A stretch of 64,000 nt of DNA from Capitulum mitella (lineage: Eukaryota; Arthropoda; Thecostraca; Pollicipedomorpha; Pollicipedidae), in NCBI GenBank assembly GCA_030062745.1, contig CP099847.1, forward strand, positions 24,166,923 through 24,230,922. The letters run 5' to 3'. The notes beneath the pieces were generated by a model. The model was given only the letters and a program-made list of their open reading frames with translations, ran no database searches and had not been told where the DNA came from. Of this stretch, positions 10,444 to 20,148 are shown in pieces; position 1 is the first letter of the stretch, and each line of letters opens with the position of its first letter. The position numbers were made by a program, and so were the translations under genes.

Positions 10444-11750
10444 TCACGCGGGCTTGAACTTGACCGAATACCCGCCGGCCTCGTTCTGCTCCATTTGGAA
10501 GTTGTCCGTGGACAGGTTGAACGGACGCAGCAGCATGTTGCCCAGATCCTTCAGCTTGCCGAGCATCTCGTCCTTGAGCCTCTCGTTGCGCTCGGCGATC
10601 TGGCCGGGCAGCCGGGCGGCGGCGCGGCGCGCCTCCGCGTGGCCCGGCTGCAGCGCCAGCAGCCGGCGCCAGTCCTCCAGCGCCTTCGTCCAGCTTCTCG
10701 GCGCGCTCCAGCAGCTCGGCGCGGCGCTGCAGCGGTCGCGCGTACTCGGCGTCCAGCTCCAGCGCGCGGCCGCAGTCGGCGATGGCGCCGGCCTCGTCGG
10801 CGGCGCGCGCGCGGCACGCGGCGCGGTTCGAGAAGAGCACAGCGCGCTCGCGGACGGCCGTCAGCGGGCAGACGCGCAGCGCGGCTGTGTAGCGCTCGCG
10901 CGCCGCGTCGTAGGCGGCCTCCGCCACCAGCCGGTTACCCTCGGCCTTCAGCTCGGCCGCCCTCGGCGCGGCGCGCCTCGCGCTCCGCCTCGCTCTGCGA
11001 CTCGTCCAGCCGGCGCAGCGCCTCGTCGTCGACGGCGTCTGGGTCGGCCAGCAGCTCGCCGTCGTCGTCGCTGTCGCGCCGGCGGGCGGCGGCCGGCGGC
11101 GGCTCGGCGCCGGCCGCCTCCGCCAGCGCCGCCGCCAGCGCCGCGTCGTCCGCGCCGACCGGCGCTGCCAGCGTCACGTCCTTGCCGTCGGCCGACGCCA
11201 CTGCCGCCGCGGCCGGCTCCAGCACGTCCCAGCCGGCGCGGGCCGGCTGCTCACCCCCCGACACGTCCACCTCGTCCGAGGACCGCGAGCCGCGCGCCGC
11301 CGGGCCTTCGTCCAGCACGTCCCAGTCGGCGGGCGGCGGCCGGCCGGGCGCGTCTCCGCCGCCTGCCGACACGTCGTCCCGCCCCGCCGCCGGGCTCGTC
11401 ACACCGTCCCCCGCCGCACCGTCCCCCGCCGCACCGTCCTCCTCCGCCGCCGGCTGCGTCACACCGCCGGCCTCGCCGACGCCCTGTGCTGGTGCCGCGA
11501 GCCGGCCGCGCGGACCTGGCTCCTCGCCGCGGGTGGACGAGCCCCGCTGGCCACACGACAGCGGCCGCACGTCGCCGACCTCAGGTCGGGCCGGCTCGGG
11601 TGCCGGCGGGCTGGACTCGGGTGCCGCCGGGTCAGGCTGCGCCGGGTCGGACCCCGTCGCCGACTCCGTCGGTTCGGCGCCGGCCGGACAGTCCTCGTAA
11701 AGCTCGTCCTCGGAGCTGTGACAGTCCTCGAACACGTCTTCCGACGCCAT
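10444..11750 (-). CDS. TTC1: TTC1-like TPR protein, with two single-base frame breaks
   Basis: TTC1 is a three-TPR adaptor that binds Hsp70/Hsp90 tails and small GTPases. The start is the ATG in GACGTCATGGCG (11750), giving MASEDVFEDCHSSEDELYED, then about 240 residues of acidic, Pro/Ala-rich low complexity. The TPR block follows: LKAEGNRLVAEAAYDAARER, LFSNRAACRARA, AIADCGRALELDAEYARPLQ, RRAELLERAEKLDE, then LEDWRRLLALQPGHAEARRA, and the family C terminus: QIAERNERLKDEMLGKLKDL, LRPFNLSTDNFQMEQ, GYSVKFKPA. Two extra bases break the frame: one in CCC 10960-10962 and one in TT 10685-10686 (plus-strand bases). Without them the CDS is 1305 bp, 434 codons plus stop. The family is about 290 aa, so the N-terminal region is unusually long. 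Either base-calling errors or a decaying gene; strong motif conservation favours the first. Confidence 0.88.
10685..10686 (-). other. Frame break 2 in TTC1
   Basis: The minus strand reads GACGAAGGCGCTGGAGGAC. The frame of AEKLDE is lost after this point, and dropping one A restores EKLDEALEDWRRLL, which matches the family (DKLDEALEDYK). The long shifted frame downstream has no stop for a while but no family resemblance. Confidence 0.8.
10960..10962 (-). other. Frame break 1 in TTC1
   Basis: The minus strand reads GCCGAGGGCGGCCGAG. The N-terminal frame would run into a stop just after AEGRG, whereas dropping one base gives EAAELKAEGNRLV, the expected start of the first TPR helix. The extra base lies in a three-base homopolymer. 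Confidence 0.8.
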
Positions 11751-12939
11751 GACGTCAGACCGCCGCTGCCGGGGCACACAGAGGTGACGCCATACACGCC
11801 ATCCATGCGTCGACCCTGTCAGAAACTACGCGGACCGCACGTGCCGAGACGATGAGCAGTTTAACGTAAAAAGCTTTCGTAGTTAAAAAAGCTGCTTCAT
11901 GTTTCTCAACAATATTAACATATACATCACTCGCAATATCCATGCTAAAAATTATATCACAAACTAAGCTGGGAACACGAAGTAAGCATACATACGTGGT
12001 AGGAATTGAAGAAGCAAGAATCAGTAACAAGTAAATAACAGTAGTCAATAAGAATAATTTTAACTGTAAAAAAAAAAACATTTGGACCAAGGTCTTCACA
12101 TTAAATGGAACGCATAAAGGTCTGATGCTGCTAACTGCAGATTTCTGTTAAGAATCATGAACACAAAATAATGAATACGTAAACAAAAGGAAACATAGTA
12201 CTTAAACAGGTTTGTGTGTCACACACACATTATTCCAATTCAGCTTCCGAACAGATTAACTTTCGCCGGACAGACAAGTTTTCACCTACGCATCATGCGA
12301 GGGGAGGGGAGGCATGCAACCCCTTGTCCATTTTGCTCCCCAGAGTCAAGACCGATTTTTTGTTTTCATGCTCGTCCGATACAACTTCAGATGCTGCAAA
12401 TATACTGCAAAAAATATGTATAGAAAAGTCAGACAGCCACTAACACAGATGGACTGACTGTGTGTGTCTGGCCATTCGCATGGGTGCTGCCAAACAGGAA
12501 AGGTAATGCATCGCAACATGCCCAGAACAACTGAACAGGGAGGGTGATGCATCATAATACTACAGCAACTAACACAATAACTTTGTTCTGCTGATTCTGT
12601 GCTTTGGTTCAGGCCAGTAATACAAGGTAGCCCCTGAGCAGGCATGGATGCTGGATATTAAAAAACAGGAAATGTTTGCCAGCCATATGAACTTAAAATG
12701 GAATTCTCGCAGATATTTTATTATTCCAGATGACACAGAGTGCCTGAAAACATATGCACAGCTACCACCCATTCCCTGCATAATTTACACTGGAACATGC
12801 ATTTCTATAATCATGACTGGTGACACACAAAGTCACACATTCTCTCTGAGTGTATATATGTCTGTGCTAACCCAATGGCATCCCTGTGTAATCCCCACAA
12901 CAACCACTACTGTGATGCATGGTATAATGTGGTGAGATC

Positions 12940-13134
12940 AGACATGTGCTGGGATCCTGACAGAATGCAGATTATCCTCATTTTACTTGAGACTCTAAGT
13001 TGACCAGGGTAAGTGTTGCATCACCTGAGCACTTTTTTGCCCTGGAGGAATGCAACTTTTCTGAGATAATGCAATGACCTGCCCAGGTCAACAAGGGGAT
13101 AATCTGCATTCTATTGGGACCTGGGTACATGTCT
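12940..13134. repeat. Imperfect inverted repeat (fold-back element)
   Basis: Left arm 12940-12977 begins AGACATGT and ends AGAATGCAGATTATCC. Right arm 13097-13134 is its reverse complement with a few mismatches: GGATAATCTGCATTCT is exact at 16 positions and the outer ACATGTCT also matches. The loop is about 120 bp and also has matching TTGACC and TTGCAT pieces. No protein is encoded. Confidence 0.7.
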
Positions 13135-13959
13135 GGATCAGATGTCTCGCAACCTCACCTGGGCATCCCCAGTACTGTAGTTCTTAAATTATTGGTTTTT
13201 AAGGTAAGAATCTGTATTTCCTTCCCCATTTTGATCCAACCTGGCCCAAAAACTGCCATTTAAGATGACAGGGTGATATGAAAAGTTTCATTAAATGTGA
13301 GGACCTAATTATTAAAATCATGTGTAAAACTTCAGATTCACAAGGTTTTGGTACTAGATGCTTATGTCTACACCAGCAATCAGACTGCATCAACAAAATC
13401 CTATCAAAACATGCCATTATCTTCAGTCCAGCTCTAACTGAAAACCTTAAATACAGGCTGCTCACCAAGTAAACAGCAAATAATAAAACATCAGGTCATT
13501 GAAATACAAGACCCAAGCCCAAGGAGAGTAAAAAACAACAAGCTTTAGAATGCAGGAGTCCAATAATTGTTCTTGCAGCCTATTTTTCCAGAATCCACTA
13601 GTTTGAATTTGTAAAAGCAGCTCTGGCCATACAACACATTTTGACCAAGGACTTATTTTCTGGAAAAAATAGCATAAATGGCATAAAAATCATACAAGAG
13701 ATGGTTATAAGGTAAAGGCTTGTGATACAACACCACATAATATCATTCCAAGGCAAAGAATGTGAAAAAGAGTATGAAATAATAGTCAATCCATTCACTG
13801 CTGACTGTTGTGCCACTTGCCTGGTTTTTGCTGGGATTCTCCAATAAAAAATTCAAAAAGGGCAATTTCCAAGGTTGAGGCATTTTGAGTCTTATGATGT
13901 CATCAGTACAACCTTATGTAATGAATAATAAACAAAATTAACAACCTGCATCAACCAAA

Positions 13960-14375
13960 CCTATCCTAACCTAACCTAGCCTAACATAGCCAAACACAAT
14001 CTAGCTTATCTTATTTAGACATGTGACCTAGCCTCTGTTAAACACAGCCAAGTCTGATCACACCCTTTATCGGCCAGTGGCCTCTAGTATTCTATATTGT
14101 GCCTCCAGTGTAGGGTTGTCCCTTTGGCTTATCATTATGCCCATGAACATCCCTTTACCAATCTAACCCAACATAAGCTAACCAAATGCAACCTAACCTA
14201 TCCTATTCAGTCATGGAACCTAACCTCTGTTAAACAAAGCCAAGTCTGATCACACCCTTTGTCAGCCTGTGTCCTCTAGTATCCCATCCTGAGTCTCTGG
14301 CACAGGGTTATGCTTTCAACATTGTGCCTGTGGATGTCCCTTTATCAGCCTGTGGTCTCTAGTATCATTTCCTGA
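13960..14375. repeat. Tandem duplication, period about 192 bp, with CCTAACC-rich start
   Basis: CCTCTGTTAAACA-AGCC, AAGTCTGATCACACCCTTT and CCTCTAGTAT recur at 14032 and 14224, spaced 192 bp, and a third partial copy (CCCTTTATCAGCCTGTGG) follows near 14337. Each unit begins with short CCTAACC-type repeats. No coding potential. Confidence 0.75.
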
Positions 14376-15249
14376 TGACATCATCAAATGTTATGCAGTA
14401 CATAGGGCATCCTTGGAACAGACAGTGTAAATAGAATGGTGCTGCCAGTTCTGGTTGCATTTACTTATGGTGGGATATAATTCCACTTCCTTCAAAAGCC
14501 ATATTGGTAATGTCACCAGTTCCTTTTTTAAAGGCAATTTTATGTGATCTTCTGCATCTTATATATAGCAAAAGTGGTCTGTAAAAAGGTGAATGTGACA
14601 TGTTGCTGCAAATCCTTATGCCATACCAACAGCACCACTCCTAATTTGCCTTTTCACCAGATTTTCATCCAAATTACTGGAAACTGCTCACAAATACATC
14701 AGTTGTAAACATCAAACCATGAAGAGCAAGGTCAACAGGGACTTCATCCATATCCTTCCACGCGCGGCATATGGAGGTAACGCGGCAATGTTACTACATG
14801 ACAGTTCGCAGCAAGAATGCTTCTGTAGTCAGACAATCACAATTATGTCCTCAGCGAAACCAAAGAGCGTTTTGTTTTGTCATTCGGAACAACTACGCAG
14901 TGGAACGAGTGCGGCACGACATACCTTATCGCTGCCGTGCCGACGGCCACACGCGTCCAACTGCGTAACAAGGGGCACAGCGGTTTGTGTTGCCTATTTC
15001 TCAAGAAACGTAGCATACACGCCGCTTTTGAAGGCAATATGCCAGCTCTCAGTTCCTCACTGAAGGATGTTTTTAATTTTGAAAGAAAACGCTACGTCCT
15101 GCAATACGCTACAACAATGGCATTTGCTTTGAGTATATTTTAGTTTTTCAATAATTTTCAACGAAAATTTTCTGAAAATATTTATTACAAAAGCATTTTC
15201 ATCTGCAATCAACCATGGCACCCGGCTCCTTTCTTCCTTGGTGAATCAT

Positions 15250-15345
15250 GATGACATCATTTGGCTTGACGTCACGTGACGTCAGAGAAAGCTAACCAAT
15301 CAGTGCAGGATACTGTATTTTTCTGAGAATTCTATGACGTCATCA
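15250..15345. promoter_or_regulatory. Promoter-like cluster: CRE/E-box palindrome, CCAAT box, further CRE
   Basis: Positions 15267-15284 read TGACGTCACGTGACGTCA, a perfect 18 bp palindrome in which two CREs (TGACGTCA) flank an E-box (CACGTG). A CCAAT box is at 15296-15300, another perfect CRE at 15335-15342, and a CRE-like ATGACATCAT just before at 15251. Such sites bind CREB/ATF and bHLH factors. It lies between the divergent TTC1 and Dorsal genes, so it could be a promoter for a non-coding first exon of either one. That assignment is inference. Confidence 0.5.
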
Positions 15346-16809
15346 TGCCAAAAATATCAAGGTCGCGTTTGCCCGCCAGCATCAGTTTCAGGACGACGGC
15401 GGGAGCTGCGGCGGAGCGTTGAGGGCGCGTAATCCGTCCTTCAAGGTTGTTTGCTGCTGAGAGCACGCATAAGTACTGCACAGTGCGCTTAAATAGTTGA
15501 CGCCCACATCCAGCGCAGCTCTCGTCTGTTAGAAACGCGAAGCTGCGACGTAAATACCCGTGGAGTGGAGTACTGCTCTGTAGGTACCCGTCGGCCCTGA
15601 CCACGAGTAACATGAAGCATGTGTTTGGTGTCACGAACTTAACTTTGTGAAGTTCTTCTGAATCAGGTAATTAACTGTGTATTATTTGGGTTGTTGACCT
15701 CACTGGGTCCTTTGTGTTGTGTTTTCCCTGGAATGAAACCTGTCATCCTCAATTTCATGGGCAGATGTGATTGGCTTTACCTGCCTTACCACATATTCAT
15801 GAGTATCAAGTGCACATTGCAGAAATCTAGGTGGCTGCATGCATTTGAAGCTGTGAGGTCACCCAGCATAATGGAAGGTCACAGTTTTATGCTGATAACC
15901 TTGTTTTTGTTACAGAACATGTGCCAGAATACAGGCATTGCCAAGATCTTGTACCAGGGGCTATTGGTTGGGGGGAGGTAGCATAGTGTCAGGAATGGGT
16001 TAGCTGAGGATGATTTGTGAAGGCAAATCATTTGCAAGTGTGAAATTTCCAAGCACAAAATTGGGATTGCATGGGTAGAAGATTATGCAAGGAAGCCCTC
16101 TCAGCCTCCCCCAGTTGATGTTTTTTACCAGACATTACCATTAACATGCTGTGATTGGTCTTGTTTCAGACACATTTGTTATGATTTGACTGCTTTTCTT
16201 GTACTGCTCATGTCATAATGGTAAATCAGGTTTGCTTGACAGTTGTAAATGTGTTTAAGGGCATTAACAGAACTTGAACATGTGGAAGACATCCAGTGCC
16301 CTTACAGAGTCAATATGACGTTTGTATAATCAGTATATTATAGTTGGTTATTGCACATGAATAATCTGGTCTGAGCTTGTCTAGTGTATTCCTGCAGTGA
16401 AAGTATGATGGAACTGGCTGTCAAAAAAGTATAATACACAAATTGATACAAAGTGTTGTTGGGCATTCCTCACAGGACACGGCAAGAACTGTAACAAATA
16501 AGCCAATGCTGAGAAGATAGGGGCAGTGTTGTATGCAGTGTTGTGTCCACATGGAACAGTGACAGATTCCTTTTTGAGGCCTTAACTTTCATATCACTGA
16601 ATTTGTATGTAACCAGTGTGTTTAAAATCTCATGAAAGGTGCCCAAAGTGTCTCAGCATACTCTTATTATATGCCACCAAGCCTGTGATCTCAGAGCAGA
16701 CATTTGGGCTGTTCAAATAGCTATAGCAGTAATGGTAGCAAATTACAGTTGCTGCAGGTCATCTGCCATTTTCAGGTAAGACTGCATTACTAGTAAATAC
16801 CAAAGTGGT

Positions 16810-16925
16810 ATCTGCATATATATGTATGTATATGTATAATGCATATATGCAGATGCATATATTGCAGTATTTGTGTATATGTATAAAATAATCAGTTGGG
16901 TCTAATAATATAAATAATATAAATA
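16810..16925. repeat. TA-rich microsatellite-like tract
   Basis: Degenerate TATATG/TGTATA repeats followed by AATATA repeats. No coding potential. Confidence 0.6.
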
Positions 16926-19011
16926 ATCAGTCATATAATGGTCATATGACCTGACATAGGATCATAACTTGATTTGAAACATGTTGTGTTTCATCTTTTT
17001 ATGCCTAAGTCTGCTATTGTCTCAAGACATATATCAAAGGGATATACCATGGTAACCTTGCATGATCTTAGGTAGCATAATGCCATTTCTTGGCTTGGAA
17101 GCATCTTGGTGCCATTATGGGCTGCAAAATTGACTCCATTGCTTATTTTTACCTTCAAGATCACCAAAATAGGGGTTTCCCAAATGTGACCTAACCTGAC
17201 CTCAATACCTTTTGTTATGGGCCAACACTTTCTGTTCCGCTAAATTACATCCTTGGTCCATCAATACATTTGAGGCACCAACAAGCAAGACATTGGTCAG
17301 AACACTTAAAGTAGGGAAGTAGGACAAAAATTGAGCTGACCTCAGGTCATTGACTTTGACCTTGATAATAAACTCCAGATAGCACAGTTCTTAGGAATGT
17401 TCTCAACTACAATCCCTGGAAGTTTCAGTTTGATCAATGGCACAGTTTGATTTGTAGAAGACATTAGTAATCAGAGTTTGACCTCTTACATCATCTAGGG
17501 CAGTGACCTGACATTACTGGAAGTCCAAAACTCCCCAGGACATGCACAGACGACGTAGAAAAGGGTCCGGAAAAATTCGGCACGCTGCTTGCTGGCGTTT
17601 TTTTGCTTTCAGCAAAAGTCCTGAAGGGGAGGTGTCGAACCCCCCCCCCCCCGTTGGGCGAGGGTTAAGTCTGAGCCCCATAACCCTGAGACAAAAAAAA
17701 ATCTGTCTTTGCATTTGGCTGACAAGTTTTTTGTAATTCTGCTCAATTTCGCAGTGTGTTTTGTGTGCCTTTTTCATGGGCCTGGGCAAATTTTGTGTGA
17801 TTTCTCCTTATAGTTGGTTGGAAATGTACCAGGGTCACGTGTACTGTAGCAACCCGGACCGGGATTGGTCATTGCGGACCAGTTCGTGCAGTTTTGCCAT
17901 TCCCTAACGGAGGGCGGCTCCTTTCTGTCGGTAGAGAGCTGCAGGTGGTCAGGTGGTGACCTCCCTCTCGTCATTGGGTCCACACTGACTCATGCCGCCC
18001 GCCAGGCTCGATGTCCGATGCTTGGTCTGGTCGCGGCGCCCCTGTCGGAATTGACAGCTCACCTGCCAAGAGGGGAAGATTTAGCGTTGGCGCTATGATG
18101 CCGCTGTAGAACGATTTGAAACTGTTCTTCCATCACTGTTTTGAAGTTGGCAAACCGTCCGCCGCACGAGCTCCCACCAGTGACAGCAGGGACAGATGAG
18201 ATAGTACCAGAATCAGTAAAGTAGAGACCGCATTTCGCCGCAGTTGAAGCCCCGCACCAAAGCAGCGGCGCCCCGGCGCCGGTCGCTCCCGGAGCGGGGC
18301 CGGGGCGATGCGCGCCGTGACGGCGCCCGTGACGCGCGTCATGAAGGCACCCGTGACGCGCGCCGCGCGGGCCTGTTAAGCCCGGCGTCATGCTGCGGCT
18401 GCGGCGGCGGGCCGGCGTCGTGTGCCGGTCTCTGGCCGGCGGGCCTGGCCGGCCGTGTTCCGCGCTGCTGAGGCGGCCGGCCGCCGCGCCGCCGGCTAAT
18501 TGGCTGGCGCGGGCTTTCCGTCACGTCCGCCGGCGAACAATGGCCGCGCAGCCCCCTGGACTCGTGCGCCGCCGCCAGCCACATCGGACGCGGGACGACC
18601 GAGTCCGCTCGGTCGGCGGTGGCCCGTGGCACGTGAGGCGTGTCTGGAATTGACACGGAGGCAGGCCTGCCCGCTCCTGCGCGGTGGCTGCGATGAACTG
18701 CCAGAGGCCCGGGTACCGACGACGAGCGCGCCGTCACATCCTCGCTTCGGTGATCGTTTTCCCGGTACGGAGCATTTGTTTTCGTCAGTCTGTTGTTTTC
18801 CGTCGCGTACCGGTGTCACTATCCCTTCCGTGGATGACCTCTGCCTCAGTTGACGGCCGACCGGGGTGGTCTTTTTGCGCGGCTTTGTGATATCCTGTCG
18901 CTTTGAGCGTAATGAACGGCTTTTCGATATGCGGTCGCCTGCAGCCGGTAACGTGTGCGGCAGCGGATTTGCACACGGGCGTGCGACGCGTTCCGAATGC
19001 GGAGGCGCATA

Positions 19012-19097
19012 CGACAGGCAGAGCTTTGGGCGCCGAATGACCCTGCAGTCGGTGCGCCCCTAAGCCCCAATAACCAACCAACCGACAGGCAGAGCTT
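19012..19097 (+). mobile_element. Very short retroposed element, copy 2, with perfect 15 bp target-site duplication
   Basis: Core 19027-19082 (56 bp) is flanked on both sides by CGACAGGCAGAGCTT (19012-19026 and 19083-19097), an exact 15 bp duplication. It starts GGGCGCCGAATGACC, pairs with TCGGTGCGCCC in a hairpin, continues CCCCAATAACC and ends in an AACC repeat tail. The same core occurs inverted at 78-128. The short length, simple-repeat tail and duplication size point to insertion by LINE machinery. Confidence 0.82.
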
Positions 19098-20049
19098 CAC
19101 TTCTGAACGTCAGTCCTCCCCATCATCGGAGCCGTCAGCCGTGTCGCCTGTCGGCCGGCTGTCCTCTGCCGGTCCGTCGGCGCCGTCTACTAGACTGGCG
19201 TCGCTCCTCAGCCGTCGGGGACCTCTCGCCCTGTCTTTGTGCGGGCGGGGCCGGCCCGACGAGGGCCGCGCCGCTGCCAAGTGGCTGGGTCCACGCCAGC
19301 CTCACGTGGACGGCCTGTCGCTGGCCGCTGTTGGCCTGTCGCTCGCCGTTCGCCGGCGGTGTGATGCGCAGCACTCAGAGGCGGCAGTACCGCGTGCCTT
19401 GGTGTCCGCGGCGGACCGGCCAGCCCCCGTCTGCCCGACCTCAGGAGCAGGGACCCCAACCATCGGATTCGCTGCCCGAGGCCGTCTGGTGACGTGGATG
19501 CACGCCCAAATCGGGGTCGGTGACGTGGTAACCTGGGCAGATGATATGCCTTGCTACGTCAGACCCCATGCACTGGCTCTGCCGTGCGACATTCCGGCGC
19601 CTGGCTATTCATAAACAAACGTAGCCACGAGACCGGAGCGAGCCCGAACTTTGGCAGTCCTGCGGTCGATTGGAGGGGACACTGTTGAGAAGCTCGTAAC
19701 GTCATCCGCCGCCGCTCGTCAGTCAGTCCTTGCGGTCGCAGGCTCCGGGAAATCAGCGCAATCTGTTATGTAACGGATAGCTTTTGCAGCATTACTTCAC
19801 CTGCCACGACGCATTAACTGGATCGGCCAATCTGGCAGCTGCGCTTGGAAGGAAAGGTCGCGTTTCTCCCATCGCTCCACACGCTCGCGCCGGGAGGACA
19901 CCGTTCCCCGCTCGCGCGCCGTCCAGCCGACCGCGTCCGACGGCATCCCGCGCGGCCGGACTGCGCGGCGCCGGCCGTCCGCAGTCGGGTCGGACTGCGC
20001 CGCCGCCCGGTCCGGCCTGGCGTCTGACGGCGCTCTGGCTCTGTTTCAG

Positions 20050-20087
20050 AGCGGGTTCAGCAGCGCGACAGCCGGCACTGGACGGCC
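20050..20087 (+). other. 5' UTR of Dorsal in coding exon 1
   Basis: A strong acceptor (CTCTGTTTCAG ending at 20049) stands 38 bases before the ATG, so at least one non-coding exon probably lies upstream. The start context is CGGCCATGG, a good match to the animal consensus. Confidence 0.55.
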
Positions 20088-20148
20088 ATGGAGCCGGCGA
20101 CGACCACCGGGGGCCAGCGCAACGGCAACCTCAACATCAGCGACGTCC
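20088..20148 (+). CDS. dl: Dorsal coding exon 1
   Basis: Encodes residues 1-20, ending NGNLNISDV, and one base of codon 21. Donor C|GTGAGT. Only the N-terminal tail is encoded, upstream of the Rel domain. The join to exon 2 gives ISDVLDVIQTDLDY. Confidence 0.85.

Larger units (their letters stand above)
11751..20049. other. 8.3 kb without recognised coding exons, between divergent TTC1 and Dorsal
   Basis: The part 11800-17800 is AT-rich and ORF-poor; 17800-20050 is GC-rich. It contains the fold-back repeat (12940-13134), a 192 bp tandem repeat (13960-14375), the CRE/E-box cluster near 15.27 kb, TA-rich microsatellite DNA (16810-16925), a 14-base C run (17639-17652) and the short retroposon at 19027. 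A good acceptor (GTGCCCCGGCAG, minus) just before the TTC1 ATG and another (CTCTGTTTCAG) before the Dorsal ATG suggest that both genes have non-coding first exons somewhere in here. Confidence 0.5.

Noticed and set aside
10300-11752. Two plus-strand frames of more than 430 residues
   Set aside because: They are antisense to TTC1 in very GC-rich DNA and consist of Arg/Pro/Ala/Ser low complexity.
17514-17789. Minus-strand ORF with NPRPTGGGGFDTSPSG
   Set aside because: The Gly run is the 14-base C homopolymer. It may be a piece of a dispersed repeat, but nothing in the window supports a coding exon.
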